This document shows positions 1 through 7,783 of a DNA stretch of 64,000 nucleotides, one piece after another; the first letter of the stretch is position 1; every line of letters starts with the position of its first letter. The notes under the pieces are model-generated. The model saw nothing but the letters and a program-made list of their open reading frames with translations, did not search any database and was not told where the DNA came from. The position numbers and the translations under genes were made by a program. The stretch is from Ralstonia pickettii (lineage in GTDB: Bacteria > Pseudomonadota > Gammaproteobacteria > Burkholderiales > Burkholderiaceae): contig NZ_JFZG01000024.1 of NCBI RefSeq assembly GCF_000607165.1, forward strand, positions 434,001-498,000. Reading direction: 5' to 3'.

Positions 1-2
1 CC

Positions 3-122
3 GCAGGCGATGCGACCACGACGCCGTACAAGCAGATCATCATCGCCACCGGCGATGGCGCGAAGGCCGCACTGTCGGCGTTCGATCATCTGATCCGCGT
101 GCCGCTGGCCGAAGCTGCTTGA
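3..122 (+). CDS. ahpF: Alkyl hydroperoxide reductase subunit F, C-terminal end (partial)
   Basis: Only the last 39 codons are inside the window; the gene enters from the left edge. The visible peptide contains [20 protein letters not shown] and ends [10 protein letters not shown]. This matches the conserved C-terminus of AhpF, the flavoprotein that passes electrons from NADH to the peroxiredoxin AhpC. The conserved ATG(D/E)GAKA segment belongs to the pyridine-nucleotide-disulfide oxidoreductase fold. A terminator-like hairpin follows 30 bp after the stop, so this is probably the last gene of an ahpCF unit. The catalytic CxxC and nucleotide-binding sites lie outside the window, so intactness of the whole gene cannot be judged. 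Confidence 0.85.
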   Translation, partial: AGDATTTPYKQIIIATGDGAKAALSAFDHLIRVPLAEAA

Positions 123-151
123 GGCCTGATCCAGGCTGAACCACGCTGTAC

Positions 152-188
152 AAAGCCGGACTTCGCGATCAGCGGGCCCGGCTTTTTT
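152..188 (+). terminator. Rho-independent terminator after ahpF
   Basis: An 8-bp inverted repeat AAAGCCGG / CCGGCTTT flanks a loop of about 17 nt. The right arm runs into a TTTTTT tract. It lies 30 bp downstream of the ahpF stop codon and before the convergent LysR gene. Confidence 0.65.
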
Positions 189-205
189 CTTGGGCGCTTT
201 GGCGC

Positions 206-1093
206 TCAGTCGGCCGCGGACTGCAGCACCTGCGCGCGCGCGGAGCACATGTCGACAAGGCGATCGCGCAACGCGCGCCCCGCGCTGTCGAGGTCGGGTC
301 GCGCAAAAAGCGCCAGCTCCAGCCCGCCGATCTCCGGAAAACCATCGGCAGCGCCGAGCACGCGATGTCCGGCCTGCACGGTGCTGGCCGGCAGCAGGCT
401 CACGCCCAACCCCGCGCTGACAGCCGCACACAGGCTCGCCAGGCTCGGGCTTGAATACGTGATACGCCACGGCTGGCCGATCGATTCCAGCGCGTGCAGC
501 ATCTCCTGCCGATACAGCGCGCCCACCGGAAACACCACCAGCGGCAACGCAGGTTGCGACGGCCCGAGCGGCAGCGTGTGCGGCCGCTCGGCGCTGTCGA
601 TCCAGCAAACTGGTTCAGCCCAGCGCGCATGGCAATCGCTATCGGTGCCCCATTGCTTGACGAGCAGCATGTCGAGATCGCCATTGCGGTACAGGCGCAG
701 CAGGTGGTGGGAGAGGCCGCTTTCTACTTCCAGACGCAGGCGCGGGCGCTCGCGCGCAAAGCTGGCAATGAGCGGCATCAGCGCGCCGCTGCCGAGGTCT
801 TCCGGCACGCCCAGGCGCAGCACGCCGCCGGTGTGTTCGGGGCTGAGCGCCTCGCTCGCTTCGTTGGCCAGGCGCAGCAGACGGCGTGCGTAGCCAAGCA
901 GGCGGTCGCCTTCTTCCGTCGGCAACACCTGGCGTTGGCTGCGGTCAAGCAGGCGGCAGTCCAACTGCTGCTCGAGCCGCAGGATCTGCTGGCTGACAGT
1001 CGATTGCGTCAAGTGCAAATGCTCGGCCGCACGCGTGAAGTTGCCTGTATCGACCACCGTGACAAAGCTGCGCAGCAACACAAGATCAATCAT
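206..1093 (-). CDS. LysR-family transcriptional regulator
   Basis: The protein has the LysR layout. An N-terminal winged helix-turn-helix (about residues 1-60) shows FTRAAEHLHLTQSTVSQQI, and a type 2 periplasmic-binding-like effector domain follows. Length (295 aa) is normal for the family. I chose the start at MIDLVLLRSF because LysR proteins usually begin a few residues before this stretch; an ATG four codons upstream is also possible. It is divergent from the deaminase gene at 1188, with 94 bp between them, the usual arrangement for a LysR regulator and its target. The effector is unknown. Purine-related control of the deaminase is inference from position only. Confidence 0.85.
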   Translation of the reverse strand: MIDLVLLRSFVTVVDTGNFTRAAEHLHLTQSTVSQQILRLEQQLDCRLLDRSQRQVLPTEEGDRLLGYARRLLRLANEASEALSPEHTGGVLRLGVPEDLGSGALMPLIASFARERPRLRLEVESGLSHHLLRLYRNGDLDMLLVKQWGTDSDCHARWAEPVCWIDSAERPHTLPLGPSQPALPLVVFPVGALYRQEMLHALESIGQPWRITYSSPSLASLCAAVSAGLGVSLLPASTVQAGHRVLGAADGFPEIGGLELALFARPDLDSAGRALRDRLVDMCSARAQVLQSAAD

Positions 1094-1187
1094 TTGAAAA
1101 CCCACTGAATCTCATTCCATTATTTAATTTCAACATGTTTAGGGGCGCAACCATAATCGACCCGCAATTTCGTCTGCGGAGAACCCG

Positions 1188-1661
1188 ATGTCCGATGAGC
1201 CATACATGCGTGAGGCAGTGGAGCTTGCGCGCGATAACGTCAGCGCCGGCGGGCTGCCGTTTGGGGCTGTGTTGGTGCGCGACGGCAAGATCGTGGCCCG
1301 TGCCGTGAACGAGGTGCTCGCCACCAATGACCCCACAGCGCATGCCGAAATGCAGGCCATCCGCCAGGCAAGCCAGGCGCTGGCCACGCCCGACTTGCGC
1401 GGTGCGGTGATGTACGCCAGCGGCCATCCGTGCCCGATGTGTTTTGCGGCCATGCGCCGCTGCGGCATTCGCACGGCGTACTTTGCGTATTCCAACGAAG
1501 ACGGCGAGCCTTTCGGTATGTCGACCGCCGCCTTGTATGCCGAAATGCGTCGCGCGCCGGCGGACGGTGAACTGCAACTGCATCCGTCCAGGCCAACGGG
1601 CGAGCATGGCCTTTACGAAGCTTGGCAGGCCCGTCGCGCTCGGGCTGAACTTGCGCCCTGA
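1188..1661 (+). CDS. Nucleoside/guanine deaminase-like zinc enzyme
   Basis: A 157-residue protein of the cytidine/deoxycytidylate deaminase superfamily. The zinc signature is complete: H52-A-E54, with E54 as the proton shuttle, and P81-C-P-M-C85, giving the His and two Cys ligands. The order of conserved blocks (LPFGAVLVRDG, NDPTAHAE, PCPMC) and the C-terminal tail resemble the small bacterial guanine deaminase GuaD, which converts guanine to xanthine and ammonia. tRNA adenosine deaminase TadA shares the fold but normally has a different C-terminus. The gene stands alone, divergent from a LysR gene. Assignment to guanine rather than another base is probable, not certain. Confidence 0.75.
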   Translation: MSDEPYMREAVELARDNVSAGGLPFGAVLVRDGKIVARAVNEVLATNDPTAHAEMQAIRQASQALATPDLRGAVMYASGHPCPMCFAAMRRCGIRTAYFAYSNEDGEPFGMSTAALYAEMRRAPADGELQLHPSRPTGEHGLYEAWQARRARAELAP

Positions 1662-1738
1662 GATTCACCGAACTAGCCGCCGTTGCTTCAAAAGCGAGCG
1701 ATTTCCCGGTCAGTCACGCGAAGGTTATCGAAGCCGGC

Positions 1739-2602
1739 TCACGCAGTTAGCTCAGCCACAATCCGCTCGGCCAGGAAATCGCAGGGTTGACGGTTGGAAG
1801 TGACGCTACGCGCCAAGACGATCTCCAACGTACCGATCTCAGGCAGGCCGTGCGTGGATCCGAGCAACGTAAAGTCGGAGGGCACGGCACATCGCGCCAA
1901 TGGGGTGATGGCAAGGCCCGCGCGGGCCATCGTCAGCAAGCCCAGCAGGCTCGGGCTTTCGTACGAAGTCCGGTAGGCGATCTTTGCGCGCTCGAGACTG
2001 CGAATCGCTTTTTCCCGCGCGACGCTGCCCGGCAGAAACACCGCAATGGGCAATGGCCGCTCACGCCAGATTTCCGTCGCCCCCGGGCCCGCTGCCCACA
2101 CCATCGGCTCGTGCCGCAAAAATTCGCCGGTCAGCCCTTTGACGCGTGTGGCGCAGACGAGGTCCACCGTGCCATCACGCAACATCGGCGCCAACGCCAC
2201 GCTGGGCAAGCCGATCACCTGGATCTCGACCTTCGGATAGCTGGCCGAGAATTTCTTGAGAATCGGCGGGAACAGCGACGACGCGTAGTCGTCCGGCACA
2301 CCGATCACCACCCGGCCCGTCACGTCCGGCCGCACGACCGCTGCCCAGGCTTCATCACGCAGCGCAATGATCCGGCGCGCATACGCCAGCAGCACCTCGC
2401 CGTCTTGTGTTGGTATCACGCTACGCGGCTTGCGCACGAACAGCGCCTTTCCGAGCGCCGATTCCAGCGTCTTGATCTGCATGCTTACGGCTGATTGCGA
2501 GCGGTGCACGAGATCTGCCGCCCGGCTGATCGTGCCTGTGTCGGCAACGGCGACGATCATGGTGAGAACGTCGACGTCCAGGGCTTTCATCTCGGTACTC
2601 AT
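1739..2602 (-). CDS. LysR-family transcriptional regulator
   Basis: A 287-residue LysR protein. The N-terminal helix-turn-helix carries ISRAADLVHRSQSAVSMQI (about residues 24-43). The substrate-binding domain begins near GRVVIGVPDDYA, and the sequence VPD followed by LPEIG near the C-terminus resembles the regulator at 206-1093. The two are therefore paralogues of the same LysR subgroup. It is divergent from an alpha/beta hydrolase gene with 111 bp between start codons, so control of that hydrolase and of itself from this intergenic region is likely. The inducer is unknown. Confidence 0.85.
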   Translation of the reverse strand: MSTEMKALDVDVLTMIVAVADTGTISRAADLVHRSQSAVSMQIKTLESALGKALFVRKPRSVIPTQDGEVLLAYARRIIALRDEAWAAVVRPDVTGRVVIGVPDDYASSLFPPILKKFSASYPKVEIQVIGLPSVALAPMLRDGTVDLVCATRVKGLTGEFLRHEPMVWAAGPGATEIWRERPLPIAVFLPGSVAREKAIRSLERAKIAYRTSYESPSLLGLLTMARAGLAITPLARCAVPSDFTLLGSTHGLPEIGTLEIVLARSVTSNRQPCDFLAERIVAELTA

Positions 2603-2713
2603 GCGCGCTCGCTTGCGAGGATGTATCAGAAAAACTGAAAGATTCCATCAATATTATGCGATTTTCTTTTCAATTGCGGTGCAGCAAAGTCTCGGGAAAA
2701 CGGAGTTTCAACA

Positions 2714-3577
2714 ATGAATGCGCGAACGCCCCTGACGACGCTGGCTCTTGCCGGTGTCTGGCCACAACCCGCTTTTGCTGCCACCGCCTCGGGCACCTCA
2801 GTGCCCTACGTGGAAGCCGGAAGCGGCGAGCCGATGGTCTTTGTTCACGGGTCGTTGTGCGATTACCGCTATTGGGATCCGCAGCTCGCCGCGCTGTCGA
2901 AGCAGTTCCGTTGCTTCGCGCCCAGCCTGGGCCACTATTGGCCGGAAACCCACGCATTCGGTCACGGCGATTTCAGCTGGGAAGCGCACGTTGTTGAGAT
3001 GGCAGAGTTCATCGAAGCGCTCGGGCTGGGCCCGGTGCACCTGGTTGGCCATTCGCGCGGCGGTTGCGTTGCGTTCCATCTGGCGCGGCAGTACCCGCAC
3101 CTGGTGAAGACGCTCACGCTGGCCGATCCGGGCGGCCCGTTGCAGGCAGCGCCGCAAGCAGCCACTGGCGCCTTGCCGCCCGCGGTCCAGGCATTGAGAG
3201 CGCAAGCTGCCGACCTGATCGAACAGGGTGAATTTGACGCAGGCCTGAACCTGTTTGTGGACTCGGTCACCATGCCCGGCTTCTGGAGCAAGAGCACGCA
3301 GAGCTTCCGCAGGATGGCGCTGGACAATGCGCTCACGCTGCCCAAGCAGCTGCGTGATCCACTACCCGCCTATACGCCTGAGGCGGCCAGCGAAATCCAG
3401 TGCCGTACGTTGCTGATCGACGGGCAAAAGAGCCCGCGCATGTTCCGGAACACCGTCGACAAACTCCATGCGTGGATTCCACAGGCTGAGCGTCAAACCA
3501 TCGCCGGGGCGTCGCATGGCATGAACATCGCCAACCCGGGCGCGTTCAACCGGGCGCTTAGTCAATTGGCCGCCTAG
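2714..3577 (+). CDS. Alpha/beta hydrolase, probably exported
   Basis: A 287-residue alpha/beta-hydrolase fold protein. The nucleophile elbow is G112-H-S114-R-G, the oxyanion region is FVHGSLCD (about 43-50), and the expected acid and base are D236 (LLIDGQ) and H268 (GASHGM). The N-terminus (TPLTTLALAGVWPQPAFAA) looks like a short signal peptide with an AFA-A cleavage site, although it has few positive charges. Family members include esterases, haloperoxidase-like enzymes and C-C bond hydrolases; the substrate cannot be read from the sequence. The divergent LysR gene at 1739-2602 is the likely regulator. Confidence 0.75.
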   Translation: MNARTPLTTLALAGVWPQPAFAATASGTSVPYVEAGSGEPMVFVHGSLCDYRYWDPQLAALSKQFRCFAPSLGHYWPETHAFGHGDFSWEAHVVEMAEFIEALGLGPVHLVGHSRGGCVAFHLARQYPHLVKTLTLADPGGPLQAAPQAATGALPPAVQALRAQAADLIEQGEFDAGLNLFVDSVTMPGFWSKSTQSFRRMALDNALTLPKQLRDPLPAYTPEAASEIQCRTLLIDGQKSPRMFRNTVDKLHAWIPQAERQTIAGASHGMNIANPGAFNRALSQLAA

Positions 3578-3941
3578 TCGTCCCGTACGTTAGCCATCTG
3601 CAGTTCGAAGGACAAACCGACAATCAATCTGGTCTCATTGTTCTTCTTGGAGGCCGCGCGCTGACTTGCGGAGGCGCAGGTGAATTGTTGCCGGGGAGGG
3701 CATCTCTCAACGTCCACGCAGCCCTTTGCTTGCAACCAACATGACCAGCAGCACGCCCATCTGCTGAATGGCAGTCAGGTCGATGCCGTACGCCTGCAGT
3801 CAGCAAACGCCTGATACACCAGACCGTCAGCATTGAGAGAGTAGGCGGCTACGCCCGCGCTATCGGGCCCCTGTGATGCCACTTGTGCTGCCGGGTAGCC
3901 GCACTCGGATCGGGGTCTTCAACAGTTCGCAAAGAAAACCC
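3578..3941. other. Intergenic stretch with no recognisable gene
   Basis: About 360 bp between the alpha/beta hydrolase and the Fur-box promoter. Short open frames exist on both strands, but none has a convincing start, ribosome binding site or recognisable peptide. I see no clear terminator or repeat. Confidence 0.5.
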
Positions 3942-3970
3942 TTGTAATGCGAATCATTCGCATTTATAGT
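3942..3970 (+). promoter_or_regulatory. Sigma-70 promoter overlapped by a perfect Fur box
   Basis: AATGCGAATCATTCGCATT (3946-3964) is a perfect 9-1-9 inverted repeat of the Fur-box type. It sits between a -35-like TTGTAA (3942-3947) and a -10-like TATAGT (3965-3970). The spacing is exactly 17 bp, so bound Fur would block RNA polymerase. The predicted start is near 3977. The first downstream gene on this strand is fur itself, about 350 bp away, which fits autoregulation. Confidence 0.75.
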
Positions 3971-3976
3971 GTGTCC

Positions 3977-4195
3977 ATCGACGGCGCTGCAGCCGATGGA
4001 TCTGCCCCCAGGGCACATCCCCCAAGGCACAGCACATCGAACTGAATTTCGCTGCGTGTGCTCGCTGCTTCATGGGCCGGCGCCCGGCAACCGATCTTTT
4101 GTGGGGACCGCTCTGACACACAGAGCGTTTGGCAGTAGCAAGCCGCCCGACAGTCGGGAAAGCACTCAGACCCCGCTTTCCCGACTGCGACTTTT
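3977..4195 (+). ncRNA. Candidate iron-regulated small RNA or long structured fur leader
   Basis: Downstream of the Fur-box promoter there are about 220 nt without a credible coding frame before two strong hairpins. The first is CGCTCTG / CAGAGCG with a 5-nt loop at 4109-4127, followed by TTT. The second is a perfect 12-bp stem at 4151-4187 followed by CTTTT. Two readings are possible: a Fur-repressed small RNA ending near 4195, or an attenuated 5' leader of fur. The sequence does not decide between them. I do not recognise a known RNA family here. Confidence 0.35.
4151..4195 (+). terminator. Terminator or attenuator hairpin upstream of fur
   Basis: CAGTCGGGAAAG (4151-4162) pairs perfectly with CTTTCCCGACTG (4176-4187) across a 13-nt loop. 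A short CGACTTTT tail follows. The T-run is only four bases, so termination may be partial. That would suit attenuation upstream of fur. Confidence 0.5.
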
Positions 4196-4328
4196 CCGGG
4201 CTGCCAGCCATGCCGTTTTTTTTCGGAACGCATCGACCCGGCCTGCATGCTTGGTGCCCGGTCGTTTCTGGTTCTCGCCCGCTGTAGTGCCCCGCCTGCT
4301 GTACCCAAATCTCGCCCCAACGAACGCC

Positions 4329-4784
4329 ATGCCAAACTCGACCGACCTGCACAGGGCGGGGCTCAAAGCCACGTCGCCGCGCGTCAAGATTCTGGAAATC
4401 CTCACCGCCGGTACGGAACACGGCCGCCACCTGAGCGCAGAAGATGTGTACCGTCAGTTGCTCACGTCGGAACTCGACGTCGGCATCTCCACGGTCTATC
4501 GCGTGCTCAATCAGTTGGTGGACGCCGGCGTGCTGTTGCGCCATACGTTCGAGGCCGGCCATGCGGTGTATGAGCTGAACGAGGGCGCGCATCACGATCA
4601 CCTGATTTGCCTGTCGTGCGGCCGCGTGGAGGAGTTTCACGACGACGCCATTGAGTCGCGGCAGGAGCGTGTGGCCAACGAGCGCGGCTTTGTGCTGCGC
4701 GATCACGCGCTGGCGCTCTACGGCGTATGCCCCGCGTGTCAGGCTGTTGCGGGGGTGTCCGGCGCGATTGGGTTGAACGCGTGA
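4329..4784 (+). CDS. fur: Ferric uptake regulator Fur
   Basis: A 151-residue Fur-family repressor. The N-terminal winged helix shows AGLKATSPRVKILEIL and ISTVYRVLNQL. The metal-binding dimerisation domain carries the HHDHLICLSCG motif, giving the His-rich regulatory site and the first CxxC. A second CPAC motif lies near the C-terminus, as in structural-zinc Fur proteins. The sequence is closer to Fur than to Zur or PerR. I start it at the ATG preceding PNSTDLHRAGLKATS, where the Fur alignment begins; the frame stays open upstream to 3969 but that part has no Fur similarity. Its promoter carries a Fur box, and feoABC-like genes follow nearby. Confidence 0.9.
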   Translation: MPNSTDLHRAGLKATSPRVKILEILTAGTEHGRHLSAEDVYRQLLTSELDVGISTVYRVLNQLVDAGVLLRHTFEAGHAVYELNEGAHHDHLICLSCGRVEEFHDDAIESRQERVANERGFVLRDHALALYGVCPACQAVAGVSGAIGLNA

Positions 4785-4880
4785 TGTGATCCGGTAACTT
4801 GCTGAAACAGTATCGGCGGAATCATGGCGAAACTCACTGCGCGCTCGGTGTTCCAACTCCCTGTTATTCAGGAGATGCCG

Positions 4881-5132
4881 ATGCAACGCCGTCTGAAGTC
4901 CGAACATGAACTCAAGACCTTGCTGGCCCGCTGCGTCCAGCAACATCCGGAATGCGCGCAGTGCCAACTACGGGCGATGTGCATTCACCGCCCAGATCAC
5001 ACCGGCTGCAACTGGAGCGCCGAGTTTGATTTTCCGGTCGACGACGATGACGCCGCCATTCGCGGTCTGTCCGTCGCCAAGCGCCTACTGACGCGCGCCC
5101 GCACGCAGTACAACGTGGTGCCGGCCCAGTAA
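4881..5132 (+). CDS. Small Cys-containing conserved hypothetical protein
   Basis: An 83-residue protein starting at an ATG with a clear GGAG ribosome binding site 6 nt upstream. An in-frame ATG at 4824 would add 19 residues but has a weaker binding site. Five cysteines are spaced C-x6-C-x2-C-x5-C-x8-C within about 26 residues (numbered from 4824: C37, C44, C47, C53, C62), followed by an acidic stretch VDDDDAA. The pattern could bind a metal or an iron-sulphur cluster. I recognise no family. It lies 96 bp after fur on the same strand and near feoAB, so an iron-related role is plausible but unproven. Confidence 0.6.
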   Translation: MQRRLKSEHELKTLLARCVQQHPECAQCQLRAMCIHRPDHTGCNWSAEFDFPVDDDDAAIRGLSVAKRLLTRARTQYNVVPAQ

Positions 5133-5142
5133 CCTGCGTCGC

Positions 5143-5448
5143 TTATCCCTTCGCCTGGCGAGAGATCCGCTCCAGCAGCGCGCGTGCGCTTTCACCGTGC
5201 CCCTGCTGTGCCAGCAGGCGCGCATTCAGCACAAGATTTTCGAGTACCAGCTTGGCGATGCTCGCCGTGAGCGACACGATCACCTCGTCCTGGCTGAAGT
5301 GGGCATCTTCCATTTGCGTCAGCTGGCGCGACACCAGCTTGCAGACCAGGTCGCGCAACATCTGCTCGTCAAAGGGCAGGTTGGCGAAATCCACTGGGTC
5401 TTCCTTCTCGACTTCCGCAATCAACTGGACCAGCAACTCTTCGGTCAT
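5143..5448 (-). CDS. Small acidic helical hypothetical protein
   Basis: A 101-residue protein with a GGGGGA ribosome binding site before MTEELLVQ. It is predicted to be almost entirely helical. A Glu/Asp-rich start (EVEKEDPVDF) precedes Leu/Val-rich helices, and one cysteine is present. No membrane segment, signal or known motif is seen. It is convergent with the small protein at 4881-5132 and lies downstream of the feo operon terminator on the same strand. I do not recognise a function. Confidence 0.55.
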   Translation of the reverse strand: MTEELLVQLIAEVEKEDPVDFANLPFDEQMLRDLVCKLVSRQLTQMEDAHFSQDEVIVSLTASIAKLVLENLVLNARLLAQQGHGESARALLERISRQAKG

Positions 5449-5493
5449 GACGCGTCCCCCGTTCAGGTTTGGACCAGTCTACGCCTGCGCTGG

Positions 5494-5529
5494 ACAAAAA
5501 CAAAACGGGCCCGCGTCATGCGAGCCCGT
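5494..5529 (-). terminator. Rho-independent terminator of the feo operon
   Basis: Read on the minus strand, ACGGGCTCGC pairs with GCGGGCCCGT around a 5-nt loop, with one mismatch. The stem is followed by TTTTGTTTTTG. It is placed 26 bp after the last gene of the feo operon. Confidence 0.75.
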
Positions 5530-5554
5530 CGGTGTTGTGACGTTGCGTCGGCCG

Positions 5555-5875
5555 TTATTTGCGCCGCACGAAGTGGATCGGCTGTTCAACCGCCGCGGAT
5601 GATGACGACTCACCCGATGCGCAACCGCTGCAACCGCTGCCGCATGCGCTGCCTGAAAGCGGATCGGAGTGGCACGAAGGCGACTCGCCCGGCGTGAGCA
5701 ACCGCTGCCCGAAGGCGCGCATCCAGCCCGGCCGCGACGGTCGATCACACCAGCCCGCCACGCGTGCGGCCGTGCGGGCACGCATTGCCGGCGCATAGCG
5801 GCCGGTCAGCGACAAGGCGCTCAGCGCCACGACCGTGGCGACAACACCGGTTTCGACAACGTGGTACATGCTCAT
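5555..5875 (-). CDS. FeoB-associated Cys-rich small membrane protein (FeoC-like position)
   Basis: A 106-residue protein whose ATG overlaps the feoB stop codon by 4 nt (ATGA), implying translational coupling. One N-terminal hydrophobic segment (about residues 5-24, ETGVVATVVALSALSLTG) is followed by a basic region. A cysteine cluster CHSDPLSGSACGSGCSGC comes next, with a serine-rich tail. E. coli FeoC is a winged-helix protein; this one is not, so it is an analogue by position only. Similar FeoB-linked Cys-rich membrane proteins occur in other bacteria. The CGxGCxGC cluster suggests metal or Fe-S binding at the inner membrane. Confidence 0.7.
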   Translation of the reverse strand: MSMYHVVETGVVATVVALSALSLTGRYAPAMRARTAARVAGWCDRPSRPGWMRAFGQRLLTPGESPSCHSDPLSGSACGSGCSGCASGESSSSAAVEQPIHFVRRK

Positions 5876-7737
5876 GTCAGCACCCGTGCGATCTGGTAGG
5901 TGGCAAACGCGGCCAGGTAGGCCAGCGCGAAGAGGTAACCGGCGGTGCCCGCCATGACCTTCCACGAGTTGGTCTCGCGGCGGATGGTGGCCAGCGTCGA
6001 GATGCACTGGGGCGCGTAGACGTACCACGCCAGGAAGGCTAGCGCCGTGGCCAGCGACCATTGCTGGGAGATGATCGGCGCCAGTTGCGCAGCCGCATCT
6101 TCATGCGTGGCCGAGAGCGAGTACACCGTCGCCAACGCGCCCACGGCCACTTCACGTGCAGCCATGCCGGGAATCAGCGCAATACACATCTGCCACGTGA
6201 AGCCAATTGGCGCGAACACGACTTCGAGCGCGCGGCCGATCATCCCCGCAAAGCTGTAATCGATGGCTGGCAGCGTGGCGTTGGCCGGCGGCGAGGGGAA
6301 CGTCGAGAGGAACCACAGCACCACCATCATCTTCAGGATGACCGTGCCGATGCGGCGCAAGAAAATGCGTGCACGTTCGATCAGGCCGACGATCAGGTTG
6401 CGCGCGCTGGGCAGCCGGTACGACGGCAGTTCGAGAATGAGCGGGTGCTCGTTGCGATCGCGTTTCAGATACTTGAGCACGTAGGCCACGACCAGTGCCG
6501 ATACGATGCCCGCCATATACAGCCCGAACAGCACCAGCCCCTGCAAATTGAACAGGCCCCACACCTGCCGTACCGGGATGAACGCACCGATCAGCAGCGC
6601 ATACACCGGCAGCCGCGCCGAGCACGTCATCAGCGGCGCAACGAGAATCGTCACCAGCCGGTCGCGCGGGTCCTGAATCGTGCGCGTGGCCATCACGCCC
6701 GGGATTGCGCACGCAAAGCTCGACAGCAGCGGAATGAACGAGCGGCCCGACAGCCCCGCGCCCGCCATCAACCTGTCGAGCAGGAAGGCCGCGCGTGGCA
6801 GATAGCCCGATTCCTCCAGCGAGAGGATGAAGAGGAACAGGATCAGGATCTGCGGCAGGAACACCAGCACGCTGCCCGTGCCGGCGATGATGCCGTTCAC
6901 CAGCAGGCTCTTGAGCATGCCGTCGGGCATGACGTTGCCGACCCACACGCCAACGGCTTCCACAGCGCCCTGGATGCCGTCCATGAGCGGCTGCGCCCAC
7001 GAGAACACCGCCTGGAACATCAGGAACATCAGCACCGCCAGCAGCACCAGGCCCAGTACCGGGTGCAGCACGATGCGGTCGAGCCGGTCGTCCAGCTCGG
7101 CCGTGCTGCGCGGCATGGTGACGGCGGTATCGAGCAGGCGCTTCACTTCGACGTGCGGATCGGCGTCGGCCGGCAGCCCAACCGGCACGGCCGGCAGTTG
7201 TTCGTGATCGATATGCGCGACGAGGTCGGCTGCGCCGTTGCGTTTGATGGCCACGGTTTGCACCACCGGCACGCCCAGGGCGGCTTCCAGCTTGGCACGG
7301 TCGATGCGGATGCCGCGCCGCTCGGCCGCATCCACCATGTTCAGGGCTAGCACCATGGGCAAGCCCAGGCGTTGCAGCTCCAGAACGAAGCGCAGGTGCA
7401 GCCGCAGGTTGGTGGCGTCGACCACGCAGATCAGCAGGTCGGGGCGGGACTCACCACGGAACGTGCCGAGGCAGATATCGCGCGTAATGGCTTCGTCCGG
7501 GCTGGTGGCGATCAGGCTGTAGGCGCCGGGCAGATCGAGGATCTGCACATACCGGCCCGACGGCGAGGTAAAGCGGCCTTCCTTGCGCTCGACCGTCACG
7601 CCCGCATAGTTGGCGACCTTCTGACGGCTGCCCGTCAGCAGGTTGAATAGCGCCGTTTTGCCGCAGTTGGGGTTGCCGACCAGGGCGACGCGCAATGCGG
7701 GTGTGGAAGCGGAGGAGGAAGAAGCGTGCATCTGCAT
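5872..7737 (-). CDS. feoB: Ferrous iron transport GTPase FeoB
   Basis: Imports Fe(II) across the inner membrane. The N-terminal G domain shows G1 GNPNCGKT (residues 21-28), a G2 region around NYAGVTVE, G3 DLPG (68-71) and G4 NMVD (133-136). The rest is a polytopic membrane domain with two gate-like blocks. The protein is about 621 aa, shorter than E. coli FeoB. I start at MQMHASSSS because the open frame upstream encodes Pro/Arg-rich sequence that overlaps feoA and has no FeoB similarity. feoA lies 46 bp upstream, and the 4-nt overlap with the next gene supports one feo operon controlled by the Fur box at 8136. Confidence 0.92.
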   Translation of the reverse strand: MQMHASSSSASTPALRVALVGNPNCGKTALFNLLTGSRQKVANYAGVTVERKEGRFTSPSGRYVQILDLPGAYSLIATSPDEAITRDICLGTFRGESRPDLLICVVDATNLRLHLRFVLELQRLGLPMVLALNMVDAAERRGIRIDRAKLEAALGVPVVQTVAIKRNGAADLVAHIDHEQLPAVPVGLPADADPHVEVKRLLDTAVTMPRSTAELDDRLDRIVLHPVLGLVLLAVLMFLMFQAVFSWAQPLMDGIQGAVEAVGVWVGNVMPDGMLKSLLVNGIIAGTGSVLVFLPQILILFLFILSLEESGYLPRAAFLLDRLMAGAGLSGRSFIPLLSSFACAIPGVMATRTIQDPRDRLVTILVAPLMTCSARLPVYALLIGAFIPVRQVWGLFNLQGLVLFGLYMAGIVSALVVAYVLKYLKRDRNEHPLILELPSYRLPSARNLIVGLIERARIFLRRIGTVILKMMVVLWFLSTFPSPPANATLPAIDYSFAGMIGRALEVVFAPIGFTWQMCIALIPGMAAREVAVGALATVYSLSATHEDAAAQLAPIISQQWSLATALAFLAWYVYAPQCISTLATIRRETNSWKVMAGTAGYLFALAYLAAFATYQIARVLT

Positions 7738-7783
7738 GGAGCCGGATAAGCGGAGCCGGAAAGCGGCAGCAATGGGAGGCGGG

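Noticed and set aside
3969-4328. In-frame N-terminal extension of Fur by 120 residues from a GTG
   Set aside because: The extension has no Fur similarity, would begin inside the promoter -10 region, and passes through two hairpins. The ATG at 4329 matches the family start.
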